From: Phytophthora quininea
Lineage: Eukaryota > Oomycota > Peronosporomycetes > Peronosporales > Peronosporaceae
NCBI GenBank assembly: GCA_011947345.1
Contig: JAAVTG010000057.1
Location: 248,001-312,000, forward strand
Reading direction: 5' to 3'
DNA length: 64,000 nucleotides
The notes beneath the pieces are model-generated. The model had not been told where the DNA came from. It saw only the letters and a list, made by a program, of their open reading frames with translations, and searched no databases. A program made the position numbers and the translations under genes. Shown one piece after another: positions 47,670 through 59,125 of this stretch (positions are counted from its first letter, which is position 1; every line of letters begins with the position of its first letter).

Positions 47670-49726
47670 ATGTCTAAGAAGACGCTCAAGGCTTCGCCTC
47701 AATACGTGGACCTTTCGCGCTGGAACTTCGCGGCTTGGTGGGTTCTCATTCTGGCTGTGCATCTTGTCACCGGTGGATATAATGCACTTTTCGCGGTCGT
47801 GTACACGGAGCTCAAACACACGTACTTATATCGCTGTCTCGAGTATTCCAATATCGGGATGCTGGCAAAAGATCACCCCGTCATTGCTAATGTAAACGTC
47901 GTCATGGCAGCTTTGCACGGTTGGTGTGTTTTGGAAATGGTGGGGAGCTCGCTTCGGCGTTGCGAACTCTGCTTCTCATGGTCTTCCCCCGACGCGACAA
48001 AAGTCAAACCAAGATCAGTCCATATAACAGCAAGACTGATACGGAACGTCCTCGATTGATAAGACTTTATTCAAGAGTTATAGGACGACGGGGGCTACTT
48101 GGAGTGGATGGGAGCAACTTCCACGAGATCCTGCTGGCTCGCGAGTTTCTCGAGACCAGCCTGCAAACGCGACAAGCGTACCGAATGAGTTGGCTGCTGC
48201 CTCGAATGGCCGTCAACCGCTTTTACCTCATCCTCGTCACACTGAATTGTTGGTCGTCCGTGCTGGTCTACTCGCTGCTGTTTAGAAGAAACGAAGCTCG
48301 CAAAAGACTGGCCTACCTGGTATGCGATTGCGCGTTGAATCTCGTGTCGTGCATCGGAGTGCCGTTGGCGGTCGCACTAAGTTACGTAGATGAATACGAC
48401 ACCAACCTCACTGGTTTTCCGTTGGTGAAATGGTACGACGACGAGTGGTCTGCTCGTGTATTGAACGAGTTCCAAATGGTGTTTGTAGTCTCCTGGTTGG
48501 ATCTGCTTCAACGGACAATTTTCTCGCTTGGTGTCATCACTACAACCAGCCACTTGAAGGACCTGCTGCGTCGAACTAACGCCAGGTCCAAAGAAATTAA
48601 CAGCTTCGTTGCAGTAACGAGTAGTGAAGACAAGAGGCCCCGTGATGTCAAGACAAGAGCGCGCAGAGAAATTTTGAACGTGTCGTACGTGATTTTCGCG
48701 GTCTGGGGGCTGGTCGTCATCGCTCTGCACGTTCAAGCATCCATTCAGCCACAGCAGCCTCAGTGTGTCTTGCAAGTAAGACCATGGGCAGTGTCCAGCC
48801 CAGCATGTTACTTAGCAGTTCTTGACTGCTATCACTTGGGTATCTCCGGCAAGGCTGACGAGGTCGAGGCGAAATGGAGCGAGTTCAACAGAGCGTCCGT
48901 CGTGACGTTGGTGATCCGCCACTGCCCAACGCTGGGAATCCCGGATAGTATTGGGGACTTCCGTATTACCACTGGCATCAAAGTGTATAACTCGACGATA
49001 ACCGAGTGGGGAGCCTCTGCTGCTATCACAAACACCAACCACCCAGAGCTGATCTGGTTCTACCTGGTTCGAGTCCATCTGACGGATGGGATTCTACCGG
49101 AAGGTGTGCTGTCGACTGACTTCCCAGGTAATCTGTATGACCTCGAGTTCACCTACACCAATGTGCGTGAATTACCGGACGACTTGGACTCCAAGTGGCT
49201 CATTGGAACGACGGTCTACTTCGAATACAGCGAGTTGACAAGTATCCCGTCCTCGCTGCTGCGACTTGAGCCATACAGCATTTCATTTACCGGTAGTCCG
49301 GTTGCTGAGCTACCCACGGAGTTGTTTGAAGTGGCCGGTATGGTCTACTTGTACATGGGAAGCATCGCGATTCAAGAGCTACCCAGCAACGTGACCAATT
49401 TCTCTCCGGGACTGGCGTACGTCTATTTTACCGACACGAATGTCTCGTTCTTCTGGTCGTGGATTGATCCTCTTGTGGAGAGAACGCTGGAACAATCACC
49501 GGCGCCGCTGCTCATGGGAGGATCGACCTATTGCACAGAGCTGGCAGAAATTACAAGCGGAGCAGCGCAGACGTTTAGTGTCCTTCCTTCGGACGAATAT
49601 TCATCTATACTCACAGACCCAAAGCAGCACTTGGATGTCATTCTTCACACAGTGAACTGTGACTTGGAGAACGCGGCTCCTGTCTACCCGATCGACTTTG
49701 AGGACAGTATTAGTGCCTTGAAATGA
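47670..49726 (+). CDS. Membrane protein with LRR-like ectodomain, one frameshift
   Basis: From ATG 47670 (MSKKTLKASPQYVDLSRW) a protein of about 685 residues. Hydrophobic helices: WWVLILAVHLVTGGYNALF, then FYLILVTLNCWSSVLVYSLL, VSCIGVPLAVALSY and VIFAVWGLVVIALHV. The C-terminal 300 residues contain irregular leucine-rich spacing (LYDLEFTYTNVRELPDDL, then LTSIPSSLLRLEPYSI and AELPTELFEV) resembling LRRs. The frame slips near 47930 in a T/G-rich tract. This layout (multi-pass N-terminus, LRR-like outer domain) suggests a surface sensor; no kinase is attached. The gene lies exactly between the two PX-like inverted-repeat arms. Confidence 0.7.
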
Positions 49727-50332
49727 GATCAACAACAGCCAGAAAAAAATGCATTAAAACCTTGCATGCAACGCGCACTGGTAACATGATGTCTCGACTT
49801 GCAGACCAACTACGGAGTATCACTCGCTGACGACAAAGTGAACAGGAACGTATACACAATGTGAGGGCCAAAGCCCTCCCCTTGCAGCTCTCAGCGTTCT
49901 CAACGTCCTGCGCGATGCACGCCACCAAACTCGTCAGGAACGTTGTCAGCTTCTTGGCCACGTTCTTGCCGCCCAGAAGAGGTAGGAACAGTCCGTCGGG
50001 GTTCGTTGACAGCACACTCCAGTGCAGCAGAGCGGTGCAGAACTCGCAGTGCTGGCTGTAGTGAGCCGTGTGCACGACGTTGTAGACCTTGTCTCGGAGC
50101 CTCGTAAAGTCGTGCAGAGCTCTCTCGATCCTGACGGTCGACACTTGCATTGTTTCGTCATCTTGAGCTGGGAAGACTGTCGATGAGTCCGATTGTGTGC
50201 TGTCCGTGCTGAACAACGCGCTGCGTGTCGGGTCGGCAAACACTTCGACCACGTAGTTCTTGGAGTCCTTCCCACCGTACGCCACTCGAATCGCCGAGAT
50301 CTTCTTGAGTTCTTGCAGGGCTGGTCTTTGGT
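49727..50332 (-). pseudogene. PX-like protein, truncated inverted copy 2
   Basis: The minus-strand copy of the gene at 46991. It lacks the first 25 codons including the ATG, because similarity begins abruptly at about 50332. The core (VAYGGKDSKNYVVEV to CEFCTALLHW) is intact and nearly identical; the C-terminus diverges after RSCSLCRQR and runs to a stop near 49712. Unless a new upstream exon supplies a start, it is a partial duplicate. Confidence 0.7.
49812..50332 (-). repeat. Inverted repeat arm B (about 520 bp)
   Basis: Reverse-complement partner of 47066-47583. The outer boundary near 50332 falls directly against an ankyrin-like gene fragment. Confidence 0.85.
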
Positions 50333-50474
50333 GAGGCGTCGATTGCTAAAGCCTTTGACGCTGCAATTATCGGACATCATATTACCGTCGCTGAATTCCT
50401 TGTCATTACTGGAAGAGTCCCGCATCAGTTAATTAGTGAAACTTTCTCGAGAGCGGTTGAAAAGAATTGAGCGA
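50333..50474 (+). pseudogene. Ankyrin-like gene fragment
   Basis: One open stretch, EASIAKAFDAAIIGHHITVA, then EFLVITGRVPHQLISETFSR, stopping near 50470. It aligns with one repeat unit of the downstream gene (ASIDEAFGAAVFAGNDDIAE, about 51373-51490). It is a leftover of a second copy cut by the inverted duplication. Confidence 0.65.
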
Positions 50475-50650
50475 TATGGCGGCAATGTTGTGTTAGAAGC
50501 CGAGTGTGCTGCCACAATATTTAATTATCGATATCACGGGAGATTCAATTACTAGCAAAAAGCATTAAGCATTCCAACTTCTGTTTGTCGTTGCACATCA
50601 AGTCAATCCTGTCATTTCCTCGTTCTTTGCAGGCCACTTCCTCATTTCCA

Positions 50651-52081
50651 ATGGTTTGGCACGATAAAATCACCTCGAAATATGACTGTTTTAAAGACGG
50701 CGTTCCTGCTGAAGTCCGAGGCGAACTGGTGCGATGGTGTCTGCCCCTCCACATCCACGGTGGGCTATCACACGTTGCCGACATGGTCAATGAGTTGTTA
50801 ATGCCAAGGCACGAAGCCATGATGAAGGCAGCAGAATTGGGGCACGTGCTGTGGCTTGAGAGAATGTTGTGCAGCTGGTCTTATTTGCCGGGGACGGCCG
50901 ACGTGGCTCTCACCGCAGCAGTCAATGGCCACGCTGAGGCAGTGAAAATTGTTTTCGCTTGTGCTATACCTGACCACGATGAGCTCGTTACGGCGTGGAT
51001 TGTGCTGAATGCATCCGCTGCGTGTGGCCACTTGGACGTTGTGAAATTCGCGACTGTGGTCGTCCAAAGTTTTGTCGGCAGCGATAACTTTAAGAACTTG
51101 GCGAGAAGAAGTGACGCGCTCTCTACTGCAATTCATGGTAGGTATGTAACTGTGGTGGAGTTTCTTCTCGTTTCTAGCCATTTTCTCTGGGATTTCACTA
51201 AAGCTTTCGCACAAGCCGTAGCCGAGCACCAAGAGGTCATTGCGCAAGTCATGTATGACATTTTCTTAAAGGTAGATAATGTCTTATTTGACTACGATAG
51301 TTTGCTGGCTCACCTTGCAGACAATGGATACGTGGAGGCACTGAGATATCTCTACGATCACCAAGTTTCGGATGCGGCGTCGATTGATGAAGCCTTTGGC
51401 GCTGCAGTTTTCGCTGGGAATGACGACATTGCCGAATTCCTCCACGATACTGGAAAGGTTTCGACTGAGATGATTGCCGAGGTTTTGGTGGAGGTGGTTA
51501 AGCAAGGGTTTATCGATAGAGTGTCGTGGCTGTGTAGAAAGGGGATGGTGTCTCCGCAACATGTAAACGAAGCGTTTGTGAACACAAGCAATGGAGAGAT
51601 TCTGAAGGTTCTTCTCAGTACGGAGCTGATCTCCAGTGAATCAATTGCTCTAGTATTCAAGAAATTCGTCGACTGTGGTTCTCTTGGGCAAATCAAGTGT
51701 CTCTTGAATCACGTGCGTCCCGAATCGGTCACGAAGGCTTTCTTGAATGCTGTGAACCGTGGATATACTCCCGTTGTCGAGCTTCTATTCGCTTATCAGT
51801 GCGCCTCCGCTGTAGAAATAAATGAGGCCTTTAAGAGAACCGTGGAGTTTGGACGATACAACATAGTTGCAGTTTTGATCAACAGCCCCCAAGTATCACA
51901 GCGCCTGAAGAATGAGGCGTTAATTCGTGCTGCTGGCTGCGGACGATGCCAAGGAAAGACATTCATTGAAAACTCTGATCAATGGTGGTCTAACAGCGTG
52001 CTGGAGAAAGCACTCAAGGCAGCGAAGGACTCTGAAGTACAAGGGGCCATACGTACAAAACTGCATGCGATCCAAAAGTAA
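50651..52081 (+). CDS. Divergent ankyrin-like repeat protein
   Basis: An intact 476-residue protein from ATG 50651 (MVWHDKITSKYDCF). It is built of degenerate 33-residue helical repeats. Some are clearly ankyrin-like (AELGHVLWLERML, AVNGHAEAVKIVF, AACGHLDVVKFA) and many carry the variant form EAFxxAVxxGxxxIxxxL. This is a large family in oomycetes, probably protein-binding; no catalytic domain. The start was chosen because upstream in-frame codons have no ATG. Confidence 0.75.
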   Translation: MVWHDKITSKYDCFKDGVPAEVRGELVRWCLPLHIHGGLSHVADMVNELLMPRHEAMMKAAELGHVLWLERMLCSWSYLPGTADVALTAAVNGHAEAVKIVFACAIPDHDELVTAWIVLNASAACGHLDVVKFATVVVQSFVGSDNFKNLARRSDALSTAIHGRYVTVVEFLLVSSHFLWDFTKAFAQAVAEHQEVIAQVMYDIFLKVDNVLFDYDSLLAHLADNGYVEALRYLYDHQVSDAASIDEAFGAAVFAGNDDIAEFLHDTGKVSTEMIAEVLVEVVKQGFIDRVSWLCRKGMVSPQHVNEAFVNTSNGEILKVLLSTELISSESIALVFKKFVDCGSLGQIKCLLNHVRPESVTKAFLNAVNRGYTPVVELLFAYQCASAVEINEAFKRTVEFGRYNIVAVLINSPQVSQRLKNEALIRAAGCGRCQGKTFIENSDQWWSNSVLEKALKAAKDSEVQGAIRTKLHAIQK

Positions 52082-52089
52082 TAGTTCTT

Positions 52090-52790
52090 CAACATATTTC
52101 CTGAGTGATGAAAACAATCATCCGTTTGCACACATTTGTTCTCTGTGGTGGACTGCAACGGACTGAAGTCGCGATCGACCACGGAGCTGTTCCATCAATT
52201 GCACAGTCCAATGCAGCTTGTATTGTACAAATAGTCTCCTCCTCCACCTCGTTGCGTGCGGTCCTCTCAACCACTGCAGCAGGCAGCACTCCCTTCCAAA
52301 CTCGAAACACATTCACAACACCGTGGAAAGTGTACCATCCGAATGGGTCTCGTCTTGGGAACTCGTCATGCGATCGGATATAGCCGCAGTCAACCTGTTG
52401 GTAGGAATGTCGGCGCCAGTGGCGATGCACTGCTCCCTGCCTTGCAGAACTCGTGGTACTTCCAGACCGTAGGCGAAGGAACTCTCAGCAGCCACGAAAA
52501 CGACCGGTCCTAGCAATTTCAACTAGGATCGTGTCAGCGGTGGTGCACGGCTAAAGGAACTATTGGCCAGGCCAGGTCGTGTGGAGACGATAGATATGGC
52601 AGTGGCTGCAGCCGCTCACGTACTTTTCAGCGGTGGAGCTTATTTCCGCTCGCGACAGATACAACCACGTGTTCGACATGGCGTGGAAAGTGTTGGAGGC
52701 GTCCGTGGTCAATGCTTCTAAATGCTTTGAACGGACACGAAATCCCGCCACATTTAAAGTACCCGCCATGGATTGCAGTAGAGAGCGTCA
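52090..52790 (-). pseudogene. Decayed gene fragment
   Basis: Minus-strand pieces: an ATG at 52769 with FRVRSKHLEALTTDASNTF and NTWLYLSRAEISSTAEKY, a break, then KLLGPVVFVAAESSFAYGLE (about 52520) and DPFGWYTFHGVVNVFRVWKG (about 52360). The order and style recall the lipid-binding START-like families common in Phytophthora, but several stops and shifts prevent a product. Assignment is tentative. Confidence 0.4.
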
Positions 52791-52955
52791 CTCTTCATCA
52801 CCATGGACGCAGAATCGGCATACTTTTGCAGAAGTGAGTTTGCTATTATGATTTTATATTCCAACGCTTTTTATGTAAGGAATTGCATGCTCTAAAATAA
52901 ATGTCATATAATTTAATCATTGTTTACTGCAAGTTGACCCATCTCACTAAGGACG

Positions 52956-55900
52956 ATGTTGCTGCACTCGTCCCCGAACTACGCAACTTTTGCGAAGGCG
53001 CCGGTGTCCTCAGCTGTCCACCGCCCCAAGCCTTCGTTTTGGTCGCGGTTGTTCCTCTCGTACGCCAACGAGATGATGCAGGTCGGCAGCCAACGCCAGG
53101 TACAGCAAGAAGACCTTCTCGACCTGGACGATGACTGCCAGACCCAATCCGCTTACGCAGAATTGAAACACCACTACGACCGTCATCAGAAATCGATCGT
53201 TCGTGCCGTTGTGTCCACCTACGGGTGGACGTTTCTGCGTTGTGGCCTGGTGTCGGCCTTCTGCACAGGCTGCAATTTGTTTGCACCGGTGGTGCTGCAT
53301 CATGTCATTGATGAGTTTGCCGCCTTTGAAATGAATATGGCACGGCTCGGAATGTGGTTAACGCCATTTTTATTTCCCGCCTGGTTAATGCGCTGTTTAC
53401 ACCTCACAATGATTTCCAGCAGCAACGGACAGCATTTCGAATGGCTCAATCACTCAAAGCACTGTTGTTCGCCAAGATGATGAAATGTAGCCTTCAAAGT
53501 CGCACTGCGGGAAAAGCTGTTGACATTTCCAACCTCTATACTTCAGACGTGCAGCGCGTCATGAAATGCGCCAGCGAGATCAACACAGTCTGGATCTTAC
53601 CGATCCAGATCGGCGTGGTAGTTTACATGCTTTACTCTGTGCTTGGCATCGCTGCCTTCGCAGGGCTCGGTGTGATCGGATTGTCAATGATCATAACTTT
53701 TTCTTCACTAAAAGATCAAGTGAAGCCAACCAGGAATTTATGAAGCGCAAGGACGAGCGCATGAAGGTTGTAAAGGAAGTTTTTGGCGCGATCCAGATCG
53801 TTAAGCTCAACGCGTGGGAAGGGAAGTTTGAGGAGAAACTGTTGGCGTTGCGAGCTCTCGAGTTAAAAGCTCTGGCCCGGTTTGTATATGCTTTAAGTGG
53901 CTCGATCTTTGTGCTGTGGGCTTCACCGATTTTCGTGTCGATCGCCTCATTCGCTGTGTTCACCATTGCGATGGATCAAGCGCTAACAGCTACCAAAGTA
54001 TTCACTGCCATCGCGCTGTTCAATTCGCTTCAAGACCCGCTTCGGGAGTTCCCAAACATCATCCAGAAATGTGTGCAGGCGAATATCTCTCTGAAGAGAA
54101 TGGCAAATTACCTCGCTCTCCATGAAATAGATCCGTCCAATGTCATTCGTGATGATCTATCCATTCCAAATGACGTCGCGATCGTAGTGGAGAACGGAAT
54201 GCTTTCGTGGGATAACAATTTACCTCCGATTTTGTCAAATGTGAACTTAGTCGTGAAGAAAGGAGCGTTTGTCGTTGTTCATGGACCGGTGGGGAGTGGC
54301 AAGTCATCCTTTTGTTCAGCACTACTGGGCGAGATGGAGAAAATTAACGGACGCGTTAGTGCGAACGGCAAAGTCGCCTACTACTCGCAGGAGCCGTGGA
54401 TTCAAAATTTGTCGATCCGAGACAATATTCTCTTCGGCCAGCCATTCCAACAGGACAAGTACCGAAGCGTTTTGGACGCCTGTGGTCTTCTGGTCGATTT
54501 AAAGCATTTTCCTGGTGGAGATCGCACTGAAATCGGACAGAAGGGAATTAATCTGTCGGGCGGTCAGAAAGCTCGAGTGAGCTTAGCTCGAGCTTGCTAC
54601 GCCGACGCCGACGTGTTGATTTTGGATTCACCTCTCGCTGCGGTCGATGCAGTTGTTCAAAGCGAGATTTTCAGCAAATGCATCTGCGGATTGCTCGCGG
54701 AGAAAACAGTGGTGCTCGTCACGCACAATCGAGACGTAATTGCATCGGACGCAGTCGACTGCATCATTTGCCTTTCGAACGGGGAATTGTCATGCACACA
54801 GCGTGTCGCCCCTCACCACCGCGACTGCCTTGCTAAGCCAGTGGTGTCTAGCCGGGAAATAGTGCGGACTGATACGAAGGATAGTGTTCGTCTCGTTGAA
54901 GATGAAGAACGTCAAGTGGGTCGCGTTTCAGGCGCTGTCTTCCGCGCCTATTTCAAATCAATGGGAGGACTGAAAGTGCTGCTGTTTCTCGTCACCATCC
55001 AGTTAATTTGGCAGCTCTGTCAAGTTGCCAGCGATTTTTGGTTGAGTCATTGGATAAACTCGTACGATGGCTCTCGAACCGAGTACAATATGGTAGTGTA
55101 TGCTTCACTGGGAGGCAGCAGCGCTCTGATGGTTCTGCTTCGAACGGTCCTGAATGCTGCCGCTGGACTTCGTGCGTCTCGTGAGTTTTTCGTGGCCTGA
55201 CATGCATTATTGTGTACACCATTGCGGTTCTTCGATGCCAATCCAATCGGTCGAATTCTCAGCCGGTTTGGAGGCGACATGACGTTTATCGAGGTCGACA
55301 TTCCGATCGATATCGGGAGCTTCCTGCAAGTGGTTTTTGCCACAGTTTGTCAACTCGCGACCGCAATTTATATCGCTCCGGTACTGATTGCTTTTATTGT
55401 GCCGCTCACGTACACGTACGTGAAGTTGGCTCAGTTTTACCTGCGCCCAGCTCGAGAGATCCTCCGACTGGTCAATGTGTCTTCCTCGCCAGTTCTCAGC
55501 CACATTTCCCAGTCCGAACAGGGTGTTGCTACCATCCGAGCTTTCGGGCCGGAAAAAGTGAACCAAATGATCGCTAAGAACTCTTCTCTCAACGACGAGA
55601 GTGCTCGCGCTTGGATTTCAAACGTTGTGGTGGTCACGTGGTTCCAACTACGAATGGAGCTGGTCGGTTGTGGCGTTGTGTTTGCTGTGCTATCGAGTCT
55701 TGTGTATCTGCGCGCCTTCTTAACGCCTGGAATGGTTGGTATTGCGTTTACCTACGCGTTGAGTATCGACAGTCGCCTTGCTAGACTCGTCCACGTTTGG
55801 TCGTGGCTCGAAGTCGAAATGGTCAGCCCTGAACGCATCATGGCCTACACTGGTATATCTCCGGAAGACGGTCAGAAATTCATTGCTGTCGAACCGGATT

Positions 55901-56661
55901 CGTCCTGGCCAAGAACTGGAGCGATTACTTTCGAAGAAGTCGTCTTTAACTACAAGGACAGCGGCGTCCCAGTACTCAAAGGCCTGTCTTTCAGCATCCA
56001 CAGCAACGAGAAGATCGGAATTGTAGGTCGAACTGGAGCTGGGAAATCCAGCCTCACCATGGCTTTGTTTCGTATCAATGATTTGGTGTCGGGTAGAATT
56101 TGTATCGACGGCGTCGACATCGCTTTAATTCCTCTTCGTAAACTTCGGTCTAAGTTGTCGATCATCCCGCAGTCGCCGACGTTGTTCAAGGGGACGTTGC
56201 AAGCCTATATGGATCCGTTCGACGAGTACGACGACTTGGACCTCTGGAAAGCTCTGGGGAAGGTGGGGATGAAAGTGAAAGTGTCCAACCTAGACAAGCA
56301 GTTGCTGTTCGAATTGAGCGAAAATGGCGCGAACTTTAGCGTGGGTGAGCGTCAAATGTTGTGTATGGCCCGTGCACTCCTGACGAAGAGCAAAATCGTC
56401 GTGATGGACGAAGCCACGGCGTCGATCGACCACAAGACGGAGAGATTGCTGCAGGAAATGATCAGCCGAAACTTTCGAGACGCCACGGTGCTGACGATCG
56501 CTCACCGCCTCGGCACGGTGTTGGACTCGGACCGCATTCTGGTGCTGAGCAATGGCCGAGTGGTAGAGTTCGACACCCCGAAGAACCTCGTTAGGAATTC
56601 TGGAGGTGTGTTCTACGAGCTCGCACAGGAAGGAGGGTATCTGCAGCAGTTGCTAGGGTAG
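52956..56661 (+). CDS. ABCC/MRP-type ABC transporter, with frame breaks and an in-frame TGA
   Basis: A full-length exporter of about 1,230 residues in the order TMD1-NBD1-TMD2-NBD2. NBD1: GPVGSGKSS, signature LSGGQKARVSLARA, Walker B VLILDSPLAAVD. NBD2: GRTGAGKSS, signature-like FSVGERQML, Walker B IVVMDEATASID. The short linker and missing TMD0 indicate a short MRP, which exports conjugates or drugs. Breaks: near 53375 (TTT, one T short) and near 53735 (AA). A TGA at 55198-55200 also lies in frame, between REFFVA and HALLCTPLRFFDANP. The same frame continues on both sides of the TGA, so it is a single substitution or a true nonsense mutation. Start at 52956. Confidence 0.88.
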
Positions 56662-56728
56662 GTTGCTCTTCAGAGCCATTCGGGAACAGCTCGATAGAGC
56701 CGAGAGCAAATGTTAAAGTGGAGCAACT

Positions 56729-57255
56729 TCAGTCGTTGCGCAGTGTTTGTGTTGTTGCTACGTATGCTACAGTTGTTGGAGCATGCATGTTTGGTATGTT
56801 TCTGCTGTCATTGGTAGTGGACGCCTTCGCCGATGATGTCGAGTTGGCGCTTCTGGTACTTTTCTTCATGTTATGGCCGGAAACTTTGGTGGAGACGATG
56901 TTTTTCTTGCGGAGTTCGGGTGGAATCTCGACCGGCGGTTGGGCCACGACGTGACGCATACGACTCATACTAAAGCGCATGAGCGACTCCGGGTGGGTCT
57001 GCAGAATCTGCATTTTGAGCTGTTGGGCCTCCTGCGGAGCAATCTGGCCAACGGGTCCTCCTCAGGACGCTTCTGTGCATCGGAATGTTTGAAACGTAGA
57101 CCGAACTTCTTGAACGGAGGCAGCAGAGCCATCTCGGACGCTGCTTGAAGCTTTCGATGTAACTTGGTGGCCAAATTGCGTATGTTGTGTTGACGAACAC
57201 AGTATGTGTTCGTTGAGCTCATCGAATCGTCCGGATTAGACTTGAGTCTGCTCAT
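56729..57255 (-). CDS. Small conserved-looking hypothetical protein
   Basis: About 175 residues from ATG 57255 (MSRLKSNPDDSMSS). The first half has NLATKLHRKLQAASEMALLP and a basic stretch; the second half contains LKMQILQTHPESLMRF and VEIPPELRKKNI. The frame slips near 57025, where one base joins DPLARLLR to QEAQQLKMQ. It converges on the ABC transporter (68 bp between stops). I do not know the family. Confidence 0.55.
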
Positions 57256-57355
57256 CTCATGCAAACGATTACATCGCTAAAAGGTAAAAGGTTTCAACTC
57301 AAGCGTGAACAAAGCCATTCTCTAACAAACCGACAACGACAACAGCCCGAGAACG

Positions 57356-57949
57356 ATGCTGCCTAACCTGTCAAACAAGTGGGGGACAACGGTGGTAGAG
57401 CCCGAGAGTGTGTCATCGAGAAGAATGAGCTTGCAAGAGCTCGAGAAGATCGTCACCATTCGAGTGACGTACACGGGCAACGACAACTACGCCGTCGAGG
57501 TCTTCGCCAACAGTCCACGGGAAGAGGTTTCCGACTCGGCCAGCAGTTTATCGACTTCCAGTTCAGCAAGTCGTGAAGACCAACAAACGCCACTAATTCG
57601 ACTCGAGAGGAAGCTGTTCGAGTTCAAAGACCTTCGCGACAAGGTCTACTACGCCGCCTACGATGCGCACTACAGCAAGCACTGCGAGTTCTGCTTTGAC
57701 GTCCTCGACTGGAGCTCGAATGGAACAAACCCCGACGGCGTCTTTCTCCGGTTCCTCAGCGGGGATCGGGTCGCTCGCAAGCTCACAAAATACATGACAG
57801 ACTTGGTCGCTTGTGTCCTACAGCACTCGGCAATCACCACTCGACGACGGTGCGCAGGCCAAACCTTCATCCCGGGTATTGTCCACAACTTTCTGTTCGC
57901 CCGACCACCCAGTCAAGCCACAGCGACAAGCTCCACACTTGTATTATAG
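57356..57949 (+). CDS. PX-like protein, copy 3
   Basis: An intact 197-residue paralog of the genes at 46991 and 49727. Shared elements: SLQELEKIVTIRVTY, NYAVEVFA, LERKLFEFKDLRDKVYY, HYSKHCEFCFDVLDW and NPDGVFLRFLSG. The acidic/Ser loop (SDSASSLSTSSSAS) differs in length. The CEFC pair is conserved in all three copies. Divergence shows an older duplication than the inverted pair. Confidence 0.65.
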   Translation: MLPNLSNKWGTTVVEPESVSSRRMSLQELEKIVTIRVTYTGNDNYAVEVFANSPREEVSDSASSLSTSSSASREDQQTPLIRLERKLFEFKDLRDKVYYAAYDAHYSKHCEFCFDVLDWSSNGTNPDGVFLRFLSGDRVARKLTKYMTDLVACVLQHSAITTRRRCAGQTFIPGIVHNFLFARPPSQATATSSTLVL

Positions 57950-58174
57950 AAATTCCTTCTTGCCGACGGGATCACTTGCCTCGTTGCTAATGTTAATAGG
58001 AAGCTTTGCCAAGAAAATCTTGAAACAGCGCTGCTTCAGTCGTTGCAACCGTCGATTGATCCCGTGCATGCATCTCCCGTCGTTTTGGAGAGAGCTTACC
58101 CCACGACACAAAGCGCGAAACCAATCCCCTGATCCATTCTCGATTCGACTCGTCGTCTCCCTCATCCAGCGACA

Positions 58175-59125
58175 ATGAAGACTTTCATCAACGCTGCCGT
58201 CTTCTGCTCGCTCGTCCTGGATGCAATTTCGCCAGTTGGAGCTGACACCACACCTTGCAGCATATCTGACGGTGATCTCAGCGCTGGGATCCGCGTGTTT
58301 GACGACCTCACGTGTGTTCATGGCGGACTCGGCTGCTTCGATGGCCATTGTCGGTTCTGCAAACTCTTCGAGACGGACAAATCTTCAGCCTACGATAGCT
58401 GCTCAGCACTGGGGTTTGGCTCGCCAACGGTGACCACTCCAGACTGTGCAGTATCTGCAGGCGACGCTGCTGTCGGCGTCTCGGCCGTGACCGACGTGAG
58501 TTGCTTGCACGGCGGTGTCGGCTGCTACAACGACCACTGCAGGTTCTGCCAGCTCAACCAGACGGAGCAGTCGTCAAACTTCACGCCCTGCTTGGACTTC
58601 AATTCATCAGGGTCTGCTTCGCCTTCGACCGAGTCGTGTCCGCTTGTCGCTGCAGACGGAGACGTTCAGGTCGGGATCAACATCACTACGGATACGTCGT
58701 GCAGCTCCGGTGGTGTCGGCTGCATCAACGACGTGTGTCGGTTCTGCAGACTCCCCACGTCGATCCTGCCCGACACGTACCCCGACTGCCCCGTTGTCGA
58801 AGCAAACGACTGCAACCACGAGGTCTCCGTGACGCTGTCCGACCAGTACGCTAAGCCCAACGACGTCGATACCCCCATCAAGTTCGTAGTGCTTGGCTGC
58901 GTCGGAGCAGCTGCAGCAGTGATCATGACGGTGCTCGCACTACGTCGCAGACTCCACCAAGTGACGATCAACGCGATCCGTGCAAACCCCGTGGTCGTCG
59001 TCGACGACAACGACAATGACGACGACAACGACAACGACGATGCCGCAAAGGATGCAGAGAAAGCAGAAGACGACTGGGAACCATCCACCCCTGCAACCTG
59101 CACCGACACCGAAGCAGCCGTCTAA
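58175..59125 (+). CDS. Type I membrane protein with three CRFC cysteine modules
   Basis: A 316-residue protein. It has a signal peptide (residues 1-23, FINAAVFCSLVLDAISPVGA) and three modules of about 50 residues: C-x2-sxGDxxxGI, D-x3-C-x2-GGxGC, CRFC, then a final C. After these come one membrane helix (KFVVLGCVGAAAAVIMTVLAL, about 233-253) and an acidic cytoplasmic tail with DDNDNDDDNDNDD. Six Cys per module suggest three disulfides. The same module is repeated in the gene at 60398. The function is unknown; surface or cell-wall interaction is an inference. Frame intact. Confidence 0.8.
   Translation: MKTFINAAVFCSLVLDAISPVGADTTPCSISDGDLSAGIRVFDDLTCVHGGLGCFDGHCRFCKLFETDKSSAYDSCSALGFGSPTVTTPDCAVSAGDAAVGVSAVTDVSCLHGGVGCYNDHCRFCQLNQTEQSSNFTPCLDFNSSGSASPSTESCPLVAADGDVQVGINITTDTSCSSGGVGCINDVCRFCRLPTSILPDTYPDCPVVEANDCNHEVSVTLSDQYAKPNDVDTPIKFVVLGCVGAAAAVIMTVLALRRRLHQVTINAIRANPVVVVDDNDNDDDNDNDDAAKDAEKAEDDWEPSTPATCTDTEAAV

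Noticed and set aside
58985..59045. GAC-rich tract as a separate repeat element or CRISPR-like array
   Set aside because: It is a simple codon repeat for Asp/Asn in the acidic tail of the Cys-module protein.
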